Shown here: positions 62,205 to 64,000 of the stretch, in pieces
Layout: each line of letters starts with the position of its first letter
Position numbering within the stretch: the first letter of the stretch is position 1
Assembly: GCF_003387375.1 (NCBI RefSeq)
Contig: NZ_QUNG01000003.1
Location: forward strand, 124,001 to 188,000
DNA length: 64,000 bases
Direction: 5' to 3'
DNA from: Marinomonas pollencensis
Lineage (GTDB): Bacteria > Pseudomonadota > Gammaproteobacteria > Pseudomonadales > Marinomonadaceae
Notes under the pieces: model-generated
What the model was told of the DNA's origin: nothing
The model's input: only the letters and a program-made list of their open reading frames with translations
Databases searched by the model: none
Made by a program: the position numbers and the translations under genes

Positions 62205-64000
62205 ATGTATTCCAATAGCTTTTACTGCACTTCACTGGCTGCTTTTATTGCGCAAATAAAAGATCAAGCTACGCCTGATTTAATTCAAATATACGGCACT
62301 CTCCCCGCTAAAGAAATGACCGAGTGGGTTACTACTCTAGCGTCTTTATTTCCTTCTGCTTGTCGTATTGGTATGTCTTGTGAACATCATATTTTTAATG
62401 GTGAGATAAAATCTACTGGCATGACAGTTATCTTCTCATATTTTGAGAATACCACTCTTAAACATCACTGCGTGCCGTTTTCAACACAGCAAGAAGACGT
62501 TGGCAATGCCCTTTTTGAGCCCTTTGTTAGCGCCTCAGATTCGACACCATCCCTTCCTTATATTGTTCTAACGGATAATAGAGAATTTCTTTCAGACACT
62601 TTTTTTAATTACCCAAATGAACACCAGTGTCTTATTAGCGGCGGCAGAGCAGGGCACGCAGATAGCGCACAGAGTTGGCTTTTGTACCAAGATAAAATAC
62701 TGCAAAATCATGCTCTTGCAGTCGGCTTTTTGAACCCTGACTTACTGGTACACAGAGAAATCTTTGTCGATAGCATTACCATTGGTCAGCGCATGCTGGT
62801 GACCTCTAGCGATGGCTGTTTGCTAAAACGTTTAGATCACGTACCTGCACAGCAAATTTATCAACGCTGTCTGACAAATGGGGAGCATTTGCCCCTCTCA
62901 GTAGCGTCTCAATTTGCGCTACAAACCATCCTTGATGGCGTTGAAGTTAATGCCGTACCACTAAAGCTCGAACACAATGGCGCCTTGACCATGAGCGAAC
63001 CGCTGGCAGAAGGCTCCCGGGTTCAATTCTTGTACATAAACCCAATTCATTCCACTTATTCAGCGACATTAAAAACCCAAGAATTAGCCTTTTTAGAGAC
63101 TCAGAGTATTTTTGTTTTCAAGTGCATTAGTCGCTACCAGGCAAACAGCCAGGCGACCAGTGACAACATGAGGCTTATCAATAACGCACAAACGGTTAAT
63201 GGTGTTTATTGTTACGGAGAGTTCTATTCTTCACCTGTTGGCACTAAGAGCCGCCAACATGCACTCACTTATGTCGCGTTTAACGAGTCCGCCTCGGGTT
63301 CTAATAAAGAGACAAAGGCGCTCAAATTAGCAACTAATGAAAACCCTATATTTCCTATTCTCAATTTGATCAACAATACCTTGTTAGACATTGAGCAGGA
63401 GCGAAAGTCCCTTTCTCTGTGCAAAAATAGCGCTATTGAAAACAGCTGGCTTTATGATTTTCAGACCGGGTTACTCAACCGCTACGCCCTGTTAAGCCGG
63501 TTACAAAACGACAATGACATAGTGCATTTAGCGGTAGTTAAAATTCGTAATTTCAGCTTAATCAATGAACAGTATGGCTACAGTGTTGCCGATGATCTCG
63601 TGGCACAACTTGCTCACCAACTAAAACATCAACTAACGGCAGGTGGTGAAAAACTGGGATTCATATGCTATCGACTGTCGGCCAATGAAATTGCGGTATC
63701 TATTGATCACCAGATTTCCCCTAAAAGAGCCCTTCAGGTTTTTCATCAATTGATAGAAAACATTGAAGAAGGTGTTTTTACTTCTTCCGATTCCGTTAAA
63801 GATATACTCACTTTAACCTTGTCAGTTGGCCTTGCTTCGATCAAAGACAATGACGGCCGTATTTTATCTAAACATGAGCATTTATTAATTCAAGCCAGTG
63901 AAGCCAGACGCATTGCCCAAAGCAACAACCTACCACTTGCTTGGAATGGGGATAATCACCTAGATGCGGCTTCCGGAGAAAATTTAGAATGGATTCAAAC
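62205..64000 (+). CDS. FIST-domain and degenerate GGDEF signalling protein (partial)
   Basis: A protein of at least 598 residues cut by the right edge. The first 380 or so residues look like FIST and FIST_C sensor domains (CLISGGRAGHADSAQSWLLY, QNHALAVGFLNPDLL, then QFLYINPIHSTYS and NGVYCYGEFYSSPVG), which bind small ligands such as amino acids. After a short coil a GGDEF domain follows (YDFQTGLLNRYALLSRLQND, IRNFSLINEQYGYSVADDLV). The GGDEF signature is replaced by LSANEI (RLSANEIAVSI), so diguanylate cyclase activity is unlikely. An EAL domain commonly follows such domains, but the window ends first. Start ATG 62205 has AGGA just upstream. It is divergent from dctB across 147 bp. Confidence 0.82.
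   Translation, partial: MYSNSFYCTSLAAFIAQIKDQATPDLIQIYGTLPAKEMTEWVTTLASLFPSACRIGMSCEHHIFNGEIKSTGMTVIFSYFENTTLKHHCVPFSTQQEDVGNALFEPFVSASDSTPSLPYIVLTDNREFLSDTFFNYPNEHQCLISGGRAGHADSAQSWLLYQDKILQNHALAVGFLNPDLLVHREIFVDSITIGQRMLVTSSDGCLLKRLDHVPAQQIYQRCLTNGEHLPLSVASQFALQTILDGVEVNAVPLKLEHNGALTMSEPLAEGSRVQFLYINPIHSTYSATLKTQELAFLETQSIFVFKCISRYQANSQATSDNMRLINNAQTVNGVYCYGEFYSSPVGTKSRQHALTYVAFNESASGSNKETKALKLATNENPIFPILNLINNTLLDIEQERKSLSLCKNSAIENSWLYDFQTGLLNRYALLSRLQNDNDIVHLAVVKIRNFSLINEQYGYSVADDLVAQLAHQLKHQLTAGGEKLGFICYRLSANEIAVSIDHQISPKRALQVFHQLIENIEEGVFTSSDSVKDILTLTLSVGLASIKDNDGRILSKHEHLLIQASEARRIAQSNNLPLAWNGDNHLDAASGENLEWIQ

Overview
The window reads as a piece of a gammaproteobacterial chromosome, most likely a marine Oceanospirillales member close to Marinomonas. 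This rests on the moderate GC content, the C4-dicarboxylate TRAP operon with a DctB/DctD pair, the GntR-controlled prpBCD operon, TmcA, a NAPE-PLD-like hydrolase remnant and DUF5062/DUF3429 proteins. The species call is inference; no rRNA is present. Genes are dense on both strands. There are no insertion sequences, phage genes or CRISPR arrays.

Layout. 1-4.2 kb (minus strand): a peptide ABC transporter operon with an M19 dipeptidase, its last permease cut by the left edge. 4.7-5.9 kb: an FAD aromatic-ring monooxygenase. 6.2-15.5 kb: a five-gene plus-strand operon of circularly permuted ATP-grasp, alpha-E, transglutaminase and DUF2126 amidoligase modules, with the ATP-grasp, alpha-E and transglutaminase modules present twice. 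This is the least understood and most interesting system here: the family is predicted to build or attach a peptide, but product and target are unknown. 15.6-21.7 kb: an RhlE-type helicase, then a giant hybrid histidine kinase whose N-terminus is an NCS1-type transporter, plus its LuxR-type response regulator. 21.9 kb: a CAT-anticodon tRNA with its own promoter and terminator. 22.1-24.3 kb: an AraC regulator, a peroxiredoxin-like protein and a small DoxX-like membrane protein.

24.6-25.2 kb is a decayed junction where a 5'-truncated GNAT gene and a 5'-truncated, frameshifted metallo-beta-lactamase-fold pseudogene meet head to head. 25.3-28.4 kb: a LysR regulator and a TonB-dependent siderophore receptor with a Fur-box-like site. 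28.6-33.1 kb: a GNAT, a single-chain glycyl-tRNA synthetase, DUF3429, SDR, Lrp/AsnC and DUF5062 genes. 33.3-37.8 kb: the 2-methylcitrate (propionate) operon with its GntR regulator and perfect palindromic operators. 38.2-42.4 kb: a chemoreceptor and tmcA.

42.6-46.2 kb: the dctPQM C4-dicarboxylate TRAP transporter with a sigma-54-like promoter. It is probably controlled by the dctB/dctD genes at 58.4-62.1 kb. 46.3-48.7 kb: uronate dehydrogenase and ketoglutarate semialdehyde dehydrogenase, the first and last steps of oxidative uronate degradation. 49.0-53.3 kb: a siderophore ABC transporter followed by a convergent heme-monooxygenase-like gene. 53.5-58.3 kb: gamma-glutamyltransferase, the zinc-independent folE2 behind a Zur-like palindrome, and an MFS exporter. 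The right edge cuts a FIST-GGDEF protein whose GGDEF motif is degenerate.
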